Shown here: piece after piece, positions 36,574-44,964 of the stretch
Numbering within the stretch: the stretch's first letter is position 1
Layout: each line of letters opens with the position of its first letter
DNA from: Bacteroidota bacterium
GTDB taxonomy: Bacteria > Bacteroidota > Bacteroidia > Chitinophagales > Chitinophagaceae
Reading direction: 5' to 3'
Length of the DNA stretch: 64,000 nucleotides
Assembly (NCBI GenBank): GCA_018267955.1
Contig: JAFDXL010000009.1
Span: forward strand, 708,717-772,716
Notes under the pieces: model-generated
Told to the model about the DNA's origin: nothing
Databases searched by the model: none
Seen by the model: the letters and a program-made list of their open reading frames with translations, nothing else
Program-made: the position numbers and the translations under genes

Positions 36574-37851
36574 CTATTGCTCTACCATGTAGGAACTACT
36601 CTGATACCTGTAAAGGTAGATGTGCTCATTTTCCAGGTACATTATTTTGCCATCCTCATTTTTTTGCTGCCTGATATCGAAACGTGTAAATGGCGCAGCA
36701 GCATCGTCTTTGAATTTGGTATTGAACACCGTGCCGTATTTACTAAGCAGGTAGCTAAACCAATAAGTAGTTTCGTAACCGCGGAATACCATTTCTCCCA
36801 GTGTGCCGCCAATATCCTGTTTGTACATATTAGCAAGTGCCTGCCCCGGACCTGTGGACATATCAAAATAGAAAGGAGCCGTAATATAAACAGCAATATT
36901 GGGGAATGCCTCCGGCTTTTTTATAGATGGCATAGAACGCCACGAGGGCATACCATATACTACAAATTGATAATTGGGAAACCAGTTATTGAGTTGCAAT
37001 AATATCTTTTCGGCCTCAGAAACACTTAGGATAGGCATCACCACCAGGTTGGTACCCGTGCTATCAAGGTTTTTTGCCAGTTTTTCTTTTGTTGGGTAGT
37101 AATTAAATAATATCCTGGGAACCGATGAATCGGCATTCAGGGCGGCAAAGGCCTCACTATCTAAAGAACCAATAGTGCGATAAAGTATGAGGGGATCCTT
37201 ACCCTTGTATTTTTTGTCGATGTGATCCATGATCCAACTACAGTGCACATCTAACGATGGCTGGATCATTACAAAAAAAGGATTATCGGTGATGCCTGCA
37301 TCAGAAGGCGAATAAGCGGATATGAAATTGATATTCTTTTTGCGTGCAAAAGCAGCCAAAGCAGGTATCTTGTTATTATGCACACAACCGATGAACAAGT
37401 CTGACGAATCGAGCACCTTATGTGCGATGAGCCATTCAGGTGTTTCCTTTTCCTGCATAACATCGTGTGTATAGATATCAATACTATACCCCATTGCATT
37501 GAGTGTATCGGCTGCAAGCTTAACGCCCTCGTAGAAATCAAGGCCGGTCACCGCTTTCTCAGGCAGGCGACCTTTGTACACACTCTTGTTGTTTTTAATT
37601 AGCTCATCCAGATATAGTGGCGCGAAGAAATCGATGCGGTACCTGGTTTTCTTTACAGATGCGGGATATTCCCAAGCCGCAGGCTTTTTTACAGAAGGTT
37701 TAGGTTTGGCCTTAGTTGCCGGTTTATGAGCAGGATATCTCTTCGTTTCCTTCTTATGGAACCAATTCTTCCAGAATTGAGCATCTGCCCTATTACTGTG
37801 TAAGGTGGTTGCTGTGACAAGTAGTAAAACGAAGCATATCCTGTATCTCAT
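36574..37851 (-). CDS. Exported type 1 periplasmic-binding-fold protein
   Basis: A 425-residue protein with signal peptide MRYRICFVLLLVTATTLHSN, with cleavage near RADA. A Lys/Pro-rich linker (AHKPATKAKPKPSVKKPA) follows. The remaining ~350 residues show the two-lobed, type 1 periplasmic-binding fold of leucine/amino-acid receptors (GVKLAADTLNAMGYSIDIY, NNKIPALAAFARKKNINFIS, AFPNIAVYITAPFYFD, FRGYETTYWFSYLLSKYG). No ABC permease is nearby, so it may act as a receptor or structural envelope protein rather than a transporter subunit. It follows guaA by 15 bp on the same strand and is probably in its operon. Ligand unknown. Confidence 0.72.
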   Translation of the reverse strand: MRYRICFVLLLVTATTLHSNRADAQFWKNWFHKKETKRYPAHKPATKAKPKPSVKKPAAWEYPASVKKTRYRIDFFAPLYLDELIKNNKSVYKGRLPEKAVTGLDFYEGVKLAADTLNAMGYSIDIYTHDVMQEKETPEWLIAHKVLDSSDLFIGCVHNNKIPALAAFARKKNINFISAYSPSDAGITDNPFFVMIQPSLDVHCSWIMDHIDKKYKGKDPLILYRTIGSLDSEAFAALNADSSVPRILFNYYPTKEKLAKNLDSTGTNLVVMPILSVSEAEKILLQLNNWFPNYQFVVYGMPSWRSMPSIKKPEAFPNIAVYITAPFYFDMSTGPGQALANMYKQDIGGTLGEMVFRGYETTYWFSYLLSKYGTVFNTKFKDDAAAPFTRFDIRQQKNEDGKIMYLENEHIYLYRYQSSSYMVEQ

Positions 37852-37866
37852 AAAACGATCTGATAA

Positions 37867-39405
37867 CTATTCCCATTCTATAGTAGCAGGTGGCTTGGAA
37901 CTGATATCGTACACCACCCTGTTAATACCTTTTACCCTGTTGATGATATCATTAGACACCTTAGCAAGGAACTCATGCGGCAAATGCGCCCAATCGGCCG
38001 TCATGCCATCTACTGAAGTAACAGCACGCAGGGCAACGGTGAATTCATAAGTGCGTTCGTCGCCCATTACACCTACACTCTGCACCGGCAATAAAATAGT
38101 GCCTGCCTGCCATACTTTATCATATAATTCTGCATCGCGCAGGTGCTGTATGTATATAGCATCAGCTTCCTGCAGCATGTGTACTTTTTCCTCTGTAATA
38201 GCGCCCAGAACACGGATACCTAAGCCCGGGCCCGGGAAAGGATGACGTTGCAGGAATATGCTATCAATGCCCAGTTCTTTACCAACGCGGCGTACCTCAT
38301 CCTTGAACAGGAAGCGCAGTGGCTCTACCAGCGACATGTGCATTTTCTCGGGCAAACCACCCACATTGTGGTGAGATTTGATAGTAACCGAAGGGCCATG
38401 CACAGAAACTGATTCGATCACATCAGGATAAATAGTACCCTGGCCAAGGAAAGAAATATCTTTCAGATGCGTTGCTTCTTCCTGGAATACATCTATGAAT
38501 AAGCGGCCAATGATCTTACGTTTCTTTTCGGGATCGGTAACGCCATCGAGCTCTTTATAAAACATTTGTTTGGCATCTACACCTTTAGTATTCAAACCAA
38601 GATGCTTATAACCTTCGAGCACCTGCTCAAATTCATTTTTGCGCAGCAGGCCATTATCTACAAATATGCAATAAAGCCTATCGCCAATAGCCCTGTGAAT
38701 GAGCGTAGCAGCTACGGTAGAATCTACCCCACCACTCAGCGCCATTACCACTTTCTTATCGCCTACCTCGTTCTTAATACGTTCTACCGTATCGTGAATG
38801 AAAGAAGCCGGTGTCCAGTCTTGTTTACAGCCACAGATATCTGTTACAAAGTTCTTCAGCAACTGGCGGCCATCCGTACTATGTGTCACTTCGGGGTGAA
38901 ACTGGATAGCGTACAATGCATTCTTTGCATAGCTGGCAGGTGCCTTGAATGCGGCAACCGGTATGTTATGCGTTTGTGCTATTACCTCGAAGCCTTCAGG
39001 CAAGTGCTTGATCGTATCACTATGGCTCATCCAAACCTGTGAACCATCTGCAATCGTAGCCAAAAGCGGATCGTGCACGATATTGTGCAGGTGGGCACGG
39101 CCATACTCACGATGGGTAGATTTACCAACCTCTCCACCTGCCTGCTGTGCCAGCAATTGCGCACCATAGCACACTGCAAGCACCGGCAAATGATCGGCCA
39201 TAGCTTTGATATCCGGCTTTGGCGCGTTAGGATCATTTACGGAAAAAGGACTGCCGGAAAGAATAATACCCTTCAGGCCTTCTTCGTACTGAACCGGCTT
39301 TGTGCAAGGCTGGATCTCGCAATAAATATTCAGCTCCCTGATACCACGTGCTATCAGCTGTGTGTACTGAGAACCAAAGTCAAGTATTAAAATTTTATCG
39401 TTCAT
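37867..39405 (-). CDS. guaA: GMP synthase (glutamine-hydrolysing)
   Basis: A 512-residue bifunctional enzyme that converts XMP to GMP. The N-terminal class I glutamine amidotransferase has ILSGSPFSV, the nucleophile Cys in [10 protein letters not shown] (near residue 79) and the FHPEVTHS triad segment near residue 168. The ATP-pyrophosphatase domain begins with [16 protein letters not shown] near residue 222. The C-terminal dimerisation domain ends in the invariant PPATIEWE. Start and length are standard. It is in an apparent operon with a DUF3467 gene upstream (13-bp gap) and a periplasmic-binding-fold gene downstream (15-bp gap). Confidence 0.98.
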   Translation of the reverse strand: MNDKILILDFGSQYTQLIARGIRELNIYCEIQPCTKPVQYEEGLKGIILSGSPFSVNDPNAPKPDIKAMADHLPVLAVCYGAQLLAQQAGGEVGKSTHREYGRAHLHNIVHDPLLATIADGSQVWMSHSDTIKHLPEGFEVIAQTHNIPVAAFKAPASYAKNALYAIQFHPEVTHSTDGRQLLKNFVTDICGCKQDWTPASFIHDTVERIKNEVGDKKVVMALSGGVDSTVAATLIHRAIGDRLYCIFVDNGLLRKNEFEQVLEGYKHLGLNTKGVDAKQMFYKELDGVTDPEKKRKIIGRLFIDVFQEEATHLKDISFLGQGTIYPDVIESVSVHGPSVTIKSHHNVGGLPEKMHMSLVEPLRFLFKDEVRRVGKELGIDSIFLQRHPFPGPGLGIRVLGAITEEKVHMLQEADAIYIQHLRDAELYDKVWQAGTILLPVQSVGVMGDERTYEFTVALRAVTSVDGMTADWAHLPHEFLAKVSNDIINRVKGINRVVYDISSKPPATIEWE

Positions 39406-39418
39406 CTAAAGAGATTGT

Positions 39419-39730
39419 TTATGCTTGTCCTGCAGGGCCACCAAAATTAAATGGCATGGTTGCGGCCTCCTGTTCTTTTATAGGGCCATGCTGCGCCTCG
39501 AAACGCTTTACATTTTCTACCAATGCGCGCATCAGGCGTTTTGCATGTTGCGGCGTCATTACGATGCGGGATTTCACTTTGGCTTTAGGTACATTAGGCA
39601 TTACGTTTACAAAATCGAAAACGAATTCTGCAAAAGAATGGGTAATTACCACAAGGTTTGCATAGCTACCATCGGCCATTTCTTCACTCAGCTCTATATT
39701 TAATTGTTGTTCTGCCTGGGGATTTTCCAT
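39419..39730 (-). CDS. DUF3467-family protein
   Basis: A 103-residue protein of the DUF3467 family. The body (LNIELSEEMADGSYANLVVI, HSFAEFVFDFVNVMPNVPKA, IVMTPQHAKRLMRALVENVK) matches its standard length and pattern. The family is widespread but uncharacterised. A predicted -7 box lies 26 nt upstream and guaA starts 13 bp downstream, so it is the first gene of the guaA unit. Function unknown. Confidence 0.82.
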   Translation of the reverse strand: MENPQAEQQLNIELSEEMADGSYANLVVITHSFAEFVFDFVNVMPNVPKAKVKSRIVMTPQHAKRLMRALVENVKRFEAQHGPIKEQEAATMPFNFGGPAGQA

Positions 39731-39755
39731 TATACGGGATTTTAGAATTGAGCTG

Positions 39756-39763
39756 CAAAATTA
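39756..39763 (-). promoter_or_regulatory. -7 box for the DUF3467-guaA operon
   Basis: On the minus strand TAATTTTG matches TAnnTTTG exactly, 26 nt upstream of the DUF3467 ATG. It is 52 bp from the oppositely oriented gldD -7 box, so this 98-bp intergenic region is a divergent promoter region. Confidence 0.55.
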
Positions 39764-39793
39764 GCAAAAGATAAGGACAGGTTAAAGCACGCT

Positions 39794-39822
39794 TTGCAAT
39801 TAGCGATTTTATTATAGTTTTG
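39794..39822 (+). promoter_or_regulatory. gldD promoter
   Basis: TTG (39794-39796), an 18-bp spacer and TAGTTTTG (39815-39822) match the Bacteroidota promoter consensus. The -7 box includes the TTG at 39820 that could be mistaken for a start codon; the ATG at 39829 follows 6 nt after the box, so the message would be nearly leaderless. Confidence 0.6.
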
Positions 39823-39828
39823 GCGACA

Positions 39829-40422
39829 ATGCGATACATTACAGCCATATTAGCTATATTTTGCATGAGTGCATGCAGGCCTGAAGTATATACTCCCAAA
39901 CCGCGCGGGTATTATAAAGTAGAGTTACCTGCAAGGCAATACCAGCAATTTGAAAGGCCCGGATTTCCGTATAGCTTTGAATACCCCACGTATGGCAAGA
40001 TCGTAAATGATACCAGCTTTAGCGGTGCAAAAGAAGAAACACCTTACTGGATCAATATAGATTTCCCATCGCTTGGCGGCCGTATATACCTGAGTTATAA
40101 GCTAATAGAAGGCAGCAGGGACAGGCTGCAAAAGCTAATAGACGATGCGTATACCATGACCGTTACCGTACATGATAAACGCGCAGATAATATTGAAGAA
40201 TACGTGTTTCACAACGACAGCACCCATGTGCACGGGTTATTTTACAATGTATCGGGCAACGCGGCATCTGCATACCAGTTTTACGCTACCGACTCTGTAA
40301 AACACTTCCTGAGAGGAGCGTTGTACTTTGATGTATCGCCCAATGCAGATTCTTTAAAACCTGTAAATGAGTTTTTAAGAACGGATATAAAACATATACT
40401 GACGACATTACGCTGGCATTAA
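39829..40422 (+). CDS. gldD: Gliding-motility / T9SS lipoprotein GldD
   Basis: A 197-residue lipoprotein of the GldD family, needed for gliding motility and type IX secretion in Flavobacterium. The signal peptide ends at CMSAC, followed by RPEVYTPKPRGYYKVELPAR, the family hallmark. The remainder (PGFPYSFEYPTYGKIVNDTS, YWINIDFPSLGGRIYLSYK) is typical. I start at ATG 39829 since the TTG nine bases upstream falls inside the promoter -7 box. The presence of gldD agrees with the several T9SS-sorted proteins in this window. Other gld genes are not in view. Confidence 0.92.
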   Translation: MRYITAILAIFCMSACRPEVYTPKPRGYYKVELPARQYQQFERPGFPYSFEYPTYGKIVNDTSFSGAKEETPYWINIDFPSLGGRIYLSYKLIEGSRDRLQKLIDDAYTMTVTVHDKRADNIEEYVFHNDSTHVHGLFYNVSGNAASAYQFYATDSVKHFLRGALYFDVSPNADSLKPVNEFLRTDIKHILTTLRWH

Positions 40423-42473
40423 GCCAACGGTAAAAAGACGTGAAATGTAGTACCATGGCCGGGCTCACTCTCGAACCATATACGGCCATGATGCACTTCT
40501 ACTATCTGCCGTGTGATAGAAAGGCCCAGGCCGTAAGGCTGCTCGCCGGAGGTACCAAAACGCTTCGCCTCTGTGAATATGTCGAACACTTTATCCTGTA
40601 TCTCAGCAGGTATACCAATGCCCTGATCTTTAACCGTAATATTATACCCATCTGCAGCGGGGGCTCCCGAAACTAATATTTCACTACCGGAAGGGCTGAA
40701 TTTCATGGCATTGTTAACCAGGTTATTAATGACACGGGCTATCTTCTCGCGGTTGATATTAATTGCAAACGGTTCATCCGCTACATTCACCTCAATTACC
40801 TGGCTTTTCTCAGCAGCTTTGAATCTTAACAGCTCAATGGCATTCCTTATCAAAGCATTGATATCAACCGGGCTTTTGAAGAGCTTTTCATCGCTAAGTG
40901 TTGCCACCTCCAGCAGATCTGTTGTCAATGACAATGCGTTGCTGCAAGAGTCTCGCATCAGGTTCAGGTAAGCCAACTGATCTTCAGTGAGGTTATCTTT
41001 TTCCATTAGCAGTAAATCTATAAGCGCCATTGCAGAGTTGACGGGGCTGCGCATATCGTGCGATACGGCCTTGAGTATCCTGTCTTTTTCCTTTCCTACT
41101 TTGGCAACATCGTCTAATGCTTTTTGAAGGATGCTCTTTTGTTCAACAATCTGATCGTTCAATTCCTGCAGCTTGCGCACATTTTCTTTAGACTCTCTAT
41201 AGTTTTTATACACGAGGAAACTCACAGATACCGCGGAAACACATACAAAAGCCGCTATGACAAGATAGAGCTTTTTGGTCTCATCTTTCTTTTGCAGGAC
41301 ATTGATCTGATTTTGCTTTTCCAAGCCAGTAACCTTTTCATCGATATCAATAAACCGTAATTTTTTCTCGGCCTCATCAAGAGAATCTGTTAAGGTTTTG
41401 TAACGCAAAAGGTAAGTGAAAGCTTTGCTATCATTATGCTGCCGCGCCCAGTATTGCCACATGATATTGTTCCATCTCAGCGCTACTTTCTGACTGTAGT
41501 TAGAATCCTGCCATGCTTTTACCTGATCGAGCAATTGCAAGGCTTTCTCAAATTTATTTTCGGTAAGATACAGATCTGCAAGCCTGATACGGGTCAACTG
41601 TGCATCTTGATTATCATGATCCTTTTGTATGTTGATAACAATGCTTGCCAGCATTTCTTTTTCAGCAATATCTTTTTTACCCAAGGCAAAATAAGCTGCT
41701 CCTTTATTGCCCATAGCGACGGCTTCGGCCATATCAAAAAGCCTGTTTTTTGTCGCAGGGAAACTATCGCGAAACCTATGTGCTATGGAAAGCGCAGAAT
41801 CATAAAATATAATAGCTGTATCGTAATATCCCTCTTTAGCATAGCAAAGGCCGATATTATCGGTTATCTCCTGCAGCCTGTTTACTGCAGTGATATTCTT
41901 CTCGCAATTATTAAACAGAGTATATGCTTCCCTGAAATAAGGTATGGCTTTCCCGTATCGCTCTGCCCTGTAGAGAACAATGCCAATTTTATATACATAG
42001 TGACTGAGTGCACAAGAATCGTTGTTTTTCTGCGCAGAAGCCTTGGCCTTGTAATAATATTGATAGGCTTCATTGTAGTGTTTATCCTGCAACAGATAAT
42101 CCGCTTTCGCAAAATTTGCCATAGCGTATTCATCTGCCATGGTATCTTCTTCGTCCGCACTTTCTATCACATACACCATACTGTCTATATACTTCCTTTC
42201 GGGAGCGGAGCGGCCCATGTTACGGTTTACTTCATACAGGTAATGGTAATAGTAAAATTTGTCGCGGATAGTGATATCGTCTTTTGTCGCGAAAGCAGAG
42301 TCAAAGTATTTGATAGCCGCATCTCCATTACCGGCCTCATATAGATCTGTGGCATGATCTATTAAAGTATCTACGGGAATAGCGGATTTTTCCCGGGTTT
42401 GAAAACCGGAATTGCATGCCGCGATGATAACCATGCAGGCGGCAACAGTATATATAGGTATAGTCAGCTTAAT
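40419..42473 (-). CDS. TPR sensor histidine kinase, lipoprotein-like N-terminus
   Basis: A hybrid sensor: an N-terminal region of TPR repeats (residues ~20-320, e.g. NEAYQYYYKAKASAQKNNDS, KAIPYFREAYTLFNNCEKN), one membrane helix (LYLVIAAFVCVSAVSVSFLV), a coiled coil, then HisKA and HATPase domains. The H-box is LKAVSHDMRSPVN, the N-box VINNLVNNAMKFSPSG, the G1-box DQGIGIPAEI and the G2-box YGLGLSITRQI. There is no receiver domain and no adjacent response regulator. The first ATG (42434) gives only seven residues before the lipobox-like IIAAC. Thirteen codons upstream an ATT (42471-42473) begins IKLTIPIYTVAACMVIIAAC, a good lipoprotein signal, so translation may start there. Confidence 0.82.
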   Translation of the reverse strand: MKLTIPIYTVAACMVIIAACNSGFQTREKSAIPVDTLIDHATDLYEAGNGDAAIKYFDSAFATKDDITIRDKFYYYHYLYEVNRNMGRSAPERKYIDSMVYVIESADEEDTMADEYAMANFAKADYLLQDKHYNEAYQYYYKAKASAQKNNDSCALSHYVYKIGIVLYRAERYGKAIPYFREAYTLFNNCEKNITAVNRLQEITDNIGLCYAKEGYYDTAIIFYDSALSIAHRFRDSFPATKNRLFDMAEAVAMGNKGAAYFALGKKDIAEKEMLASIVINIQKDHDNQDAQLTRIRLADLYLTENKFEKALQLLDQVKAWQDSNYSQKVALRWNNIMWQYWARQHNDSKAFTYLLRYKTLTDSLDEAEKKLRFIDIDEKVTGLEKQNQINVLQKKDETKKLYLVIAAFVCVSAVSVSFLVYKNYRESKENVRKLQELNDQIVEQKSILQKALDDVAKVGKEKDRILKAVSHDMRSPVNSAMALIDLLLMEKDNLTEDQLAYLNLMRDSCSNALSLTTDLLEVATLSDEKLFKSPVDINALIRNAIELLRFKAAEKSQVIEVNVADEPFAININREKIARVINNLVNNAMKFSPSGSEILVSGAPAADGYNITVKDQGIGIPAEIQDKVFDIFTEAKRFGTSGEQPYGLGLSITRQIVEVHHGRIWFESEPGHGTTFHVFLPLA

Positions 42474-42612
42474 AAAGCAGAAAGTTTGTTGTCCTCTATT
42501 TGTGGGTGCTTACCCAAAAATGAGCTGCAAGTTACGATAAATCTATAGGCAAAAACCTCATAAGATAAAATATAAATATAAAAAGAGGTATGCTGATTAG
42601 GAAACAATTTCT

Positions 42613-42620
42613 TAGATTTG
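42613..42620 (+). promoter_or_regulatory. -7 box of tRNA-Arg
   Basis: TAGATTTG is an exact TAnnTTTG match ending 13 nt before the mature tRNA 5' end. Confidence 0.6.
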
Positions 42621-42633
42621 CTGCCCCAAAGGC

Positions 42634-42705
42634 GGCCCTGTAGTTCAATGGATAGAATAGAAGTTTCCTAAACTTTAGATACAAGTTCGATTCTTGTCGG
42701 GGCTA
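42634..42705 (+). tRNA. tRNA-Arg (anticodon CCT)
   Basis: A 72-nt cloverleaf can be folded by hand. Acceptor: GGCCCTG with CGGGGCT (two G-T pairs). D-arm: GTTC/GAAT. Anticodon stem: GAAGT/ACTTT with loop TTCCTAA, giving anticodon CCT (reads AGG). T-arm: ACAAG-TTCGATT-CTTGT. The discriminator base is A, and no CCA is encoded. An exact -7 box precedes it and a strong terminator follows. It marks the left edge of the lasso-peptide locus; I saw no copy of its 3' end at the other side of that locus. Confidence 0.93.
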
Positions 42706-42714
42706 CAAAAAACG

Positions 42715-42740
42715 AGGCATCCAATGTGATGCCTTTTTTT
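42715..42740 (+). terminator. Rho-independent terminator after tRNA-Arg
   Basis: AGGCATC-CAATGT-GATGCCT forms a 7-bp stem followed by T7. The T-run ends at 42740, only 2 nt before the ATG of the lasso B2 gene. Confidence 0.88.
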
Positions 42741-42742
42741 AT

Positions 42743-43177
42743 ATGATGAGCGATACAGCGCAAATACGATCAAAACATGGATGGGTACATACCTATTGTT
42801 TTATATGGTCGCTGATCATAAGGTTGTGTATGTCTTACCTGCCGTTTAAATACTACAGAAGGTTATTAGGCGAGCAACAGAAAAAAGCTATACAGGATGT
42901 GACTGATGAACAGTTGCAACAAGCGGAGCGTATAAAAGATATAGTGGAGGAAGTTTGCAAAGGCACGCCCTGGAAGAGCGAGTGTATGGCACAAGCTATC
43001 ATTTGCAAAAGATTGCTGAAGAAAAAAGGACTGCAAACCACCATCTACCTGGGTGTGGCTAAAGATGACAATAACCATCAGAAATTGAAAGCTCACGCCT
43101 GGCTAACACTTGGACAGCATGTATTGACGGGCGCTTACGGATATAAACAATACCAGGTTGCTAATTTCTATAGCTGA
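42743..43177 (+). CDS. Lasso peptide leader protease (B2, transglutaminase-like)
   Basis: A 144-residue member of the lasso-peptide B2 family (transglutaminase-like cysteine protease, Transglut_core3). It removes the leader from the precursor so that the cyclase can act. The catalytic Cys is C81 in WKSECMAQAI and the catalytic His H118 in KAHAWLTLG, with the family end pattern HVLTGAYGYKQYQVANF. The N-terminal hydrophobic part (RLCMSYLPFKYYRRLLG) is typical. Start is ATG 42743 or 42746. It is the only lasso gene at this end of the locus, on the plus strand, and its ATG lies 2 nt after a tRNA terminator. Its stop abuts the stop of the convergent sulfotransferase gene (TGATCA). Confidence 0.9.
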   Translation: MMSDTAQIRSKHGWVHTYCFIWSLIIRLCMSYLPFKYYRRLLGEQQKKAIQDVTDEQLQQAERIKDIVEEVCKGTPWKSECMAQAIICKRLLKKKGLQTTIYLGVAKDDNNHQKLKAHAWLTLGQHVLTGAYGYKQYQVANFYS

Positions 43178-44038
43178 TCACACCAGGATATTGCCGGCAT
43201 TATCTATATAACCATACTTTAAGAGAGCGTCATAATTACAATCGATGATCCGCGTGGCCTGATCGGTAGTTATTTCATTTCTCCAGCCCCCTACTTTACC
43301 TGACCGGAAAAACTGTTTTACATGAGGGGCCATTCGCAGTGCACTTTTCTGCTCCTGGTTTTGTAGTTTCTGAAACGCTGCATTTGCGATAGCCTGCGCT
43401 ACTTCAGCATCTGTATGAGGTATATTAATGTATGCAGCAATTCTGGAAAAGGCCTGCTGAGAATTATTAACCAGGTCTTCATATTTTACCAGCAACATAT
43501 TTTGATGATGCACATTTTCCCAGCTTTGCAGATGCTGGCTCCATGTGCCCATGTGCTGTGACACCTGGCTATTAAGTTTTGTCCGTCTATTTGCCAAAGC
43601 ATGGTCTGAACTGCAGATATAGTCCAACGCTTGTTCTATCGAAACATTATGATGATTTGCCGTAGAAGCAACCATATCGAAAGGGTTGCGTAATATATAT
43701 ACTGTGCCTCTTGTAATGGCGGGAGTAAATAATACCTTTCCTTTTAAGGTACAGGCATCATGCACTTTACAAAGAATATATTCCTGTTTGTGCGCCCTGG
43801 CATAGGCTTCATACATTTGGGTTCTATAAGGCAGATAATCATCGTCCGGAATATCTGATGAACTAAAGCCTAAAGTAGAATCTATGAGTTGCCTGTTTGA
43901 TATGATCAGATTCGTTTCCAGGTTATTGATATCAGGTTCTTTGCCTGTTAACAAGGCAGAAAGAAATATTCTCACCCAGGTATTACCCGATTTGGGATAA
44001 GACGCCAGCCAAATGAATTTTGCGTTGGTATTAAGCAT
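43178..44038 (-). CDS. Sulfotransferase in the lasso-peptide operon
   Basis: A 286-residue PAPS-dependent sulfotransferase. The 5'-phosphosulfate-binding loop YPKSGNTW is at residues 14-21 and the 3'-phosphate-binding segment RNPFDMVAS near residues 116-124, both intact. The C-terminal VGGWRNEIT matches the family's RKGxxGDWKN-like loop (here FRSGKVGGWRNEI). It transfers sulfate to a hydroxyl group. It is the last gene of the minus-strand precursor-cyclase-B1-kinase operon; its start overlaps the preceding kinase by 8 bp. The likely acceptor is the lasso peptide made here (core Tyr13 or a Thr) because a full PAPS pathway is encoded in the same locus. The acceptor is an inference. Confidence 0.88.
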   Translation of the reverse strand: MLNTNAKFIWLASYPKSGNTWVRIFLSALLTGKEPDINNLETNLIISNRQLIDSTLGFSSSDIPDDDYLPYRTQMYEAYARAHKQEYILCKVHDACTLKGKVLFTPAITRGTVYILRNPFDMVASTANHHNVSIEQALDYICSSDHALANRRTKLNSQVSQHMGTWSQHLQSWENVHHQNMLLVKYEDLVNNSQQAFSRIAAYINIPHTDAEVAQAIANAAFQKLQNQEQKSALRMAPHVKQFFRSGKVGGWRNEITTDQATRIIDCNYDALLKYGYIDNAGNILV

Positions 44039-44942
44039 GGCGCATTTTTTCGATAAACAATTCCGCCAATTCTTCTATGCTTTTTGTTTGATCGTTTCCT
44101 AACAACACAACATCAACAAGGCTTGCCATATTTAAAACCTGCGAAGCATAATAGCCGGATTTACCCATAGGGCCAAGCATCCAGGGATGAAAAAGATTGT
44201 CGCGCAGGTGAGTTGTTTTTTCTAAACCGGATAAAGTTTTAAATAAGCCACAACCTATAGAGCTTGCTAACGCGCAGACTGTATTAACCATTACCGGCTC
44301 ATGAAAAACGCTATCATTTACAGGATAAAAATATTTCTCCATGTCGGCCCTCAGCTTTTGTCGTTCTTCCGCGTCTAGCTTTAATTTCCGCAGGCTATCT
44401 TTCCACAGCATGATCCTCGGGAAGGAAGGAAAAGCTATCACTTTTTTATTTATAACCTTTATATAACTAATATCATCAGAAATAACCGGGCAACCTTTTT
44501 GGGAAAGCGCAGCAAGCAGCGCAGATTTGCCCATGGCAGAGATACCAGTAATTAACACACCCCGGCCATCTATCATTACAACACCACCATGCATCATAAT
44601 ATAATTGCGCTGGTAGCCGAGCATTGCAAGTACAGCAGTAAGTGATTGCTTTCTCACATCCTCTAATGCGGCGCCATTTTCCGGCTGAATTGTAATACGA
44701 TTCCCTCTGTTCACCAAATACCTACCAGCACGTGGAATCTTCAGCAGATAATTTTCTTCATTGGCTTCCACTATAGGAAAATCAGCCCTGTTATTATTAA
44801 GAGTTTCCGGAACATCTCCAAAGGCAAGCACAACTTCAGCACCTTCGAGGCTGTTATCTAAAATCAATTCAGGATAATGTATATCAGAAGCGATAGTAAT
44901 ACCACCAACCCGATATTTATATTTAAAGTTTGCCGTAGACAA
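44031..44942 (-). CDS. HPr-kinase-like lasso peptide kinase (K1)
   Basis: A 303-residue protein with the C-terminal HPr kinase/phosphorylase fold. The P-loop is GISAMGKSA (residues ~131-139), followed by VISDDISYIKV (metal-binding acids) and FPSFPRIMLWKDSLRKL. Kinases of this kind occur in lasso clusters; the paeninodin/ThcoK type phosphorylates the C-terminal serine side chain of its lasso precursor. The N-terminal ~110 residues (VGGITIASDIHYPELI onward) are beta-rich and also found in K2. A second kinase gene lies 22 bp upstream. Both core peptides here end in Thr rather than Ser. Confidence 0.85.
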   Translation of the reverse strand: MSTANFKYKYRVGGITIASDIHYPELILDNSLEGAEVVLAFGDVPETLNNNRADFPIVEANEENYLLKIPRAGRYLVNRGNRITIQPENGAALEDVRKQSLTAVLAMLGYQRNYIMMHGGVVMIDGRGVLITGISAMGKSALLAALSQKGCPVISDDISYIKVINKKVIAFPSFPRIMLWKDSLRKLKLDAEERQKLRADMEKYFYPVNDSVFHEPVMVNTVCALASSIGCGLFKTLSGLEKTTHLRDNLFHPWMLGPMGKSGYYASQVLNMASLVDVVLLGNDQTKSIEELAELFIEKMRHA

Positions 44943-44964
44943 AGCGGATTAAATTATTGGTTAA

